From positions 1-22,040 of the forward strand of contig DDLS01000058.1 in the NCBI GenBank assembly GCA_002340255.1: DNA of 22,040 nt. The letters run 5' to 3'. Positions 22,013 through 22,040 of this stretch are shown here, piece after piece. Within the stretch, counting starts at the first letter, position 1; every line of letters starts with the position of its first letter. This DNA comes from Cyanobacteria bacterium UBA2566 (GTDB taxonomy: Bacteria > Cyanobacteriota > Cyanobacteriia > Cyanobacteriales > Desertifilaceae). Below the pieces are notes generated by a model that worked only from the letters and a program-made list of their open reading frames with translations, ran no database searches and was not told the origin of the DNA. Both the position numbers and the translations under genes were made by a program.

Positions 22013-22040
22013 GTTCAGATCCCCCCATCTCCCCATCCCC

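Overview
The window is chromosomal DNA from a cyanobacterium, probably a filamentous one. The octamer GCGATCGC (HIP1) recurs in most genes. Several proteins are typical of the phylum: RpaA (the circadian output regulator), a kinase fused to a GUN4 domain, a PucC/BCD-type carrier, short-form HisG and a DevA-type ATPase. The species cannot be fixed from the sequence.

Layout. Positions 1-530 hold a collapsed toxin-antitoxin locus on the minus strand. Positions 638-2957 carry a PucC-family membrane protein and hisG on the minus strand. From 3157 the plus strand carries mutL with no ordinary start codon at its conserved N-terminus. It is followed by a 260-residue RTX (calcium-binding repeat) protein, a Ser/Thr kinase-GUN4 fusion and a 960-residue RTX protein. 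The two RTX proteins share a C-terminal module. The large one has an unusual cysteine-rich beta-roll and a linker encoded by four 21-bp tandem repeats. Positions 10413-10788 hold two hairpins and an internally deleted zinc-type dehydrogenase pseudogene. A small lipase and rpaA follow on the minus strand.

From about 12.8 kb the plus strand carries a membrane-anchored protein of unknown function, an 833-residue VWA-domain protein behind a near-consensus promoter, a TM2-domain protein, a small acidic protein and the remains of a PIN-domain toxin. Next comes an AT-rich stretch without HIP1 that encodes a class I terpene synthase on the minus strand. The end of the window, all minus strand, carries a NurA-domain nuclease, an SLH-type lipoprotein and a DevA-type ABC ATPase whose partners would lie beyond the right edge.

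How the genes relate. hisG, mutL and rpaA are housekeeping or core regulatory genes. The accessory parts are the RTX/kinase/RTX block, the VWA/TM2 block and the terpene synthase island. The gene decay (two PIN-toxin remnants and one dehydrogenase remnant) sits beside these accessory parts and suggests repeated insertion and deletion. No complete mobile element, CRISPR array, rRNA or tRNA was recognised. The best candidates for something undescribed are the cysteine-ladder RTX protein, the RTX/kinase-GUN4/RTX arrangement and the VWA/TM2 locus.
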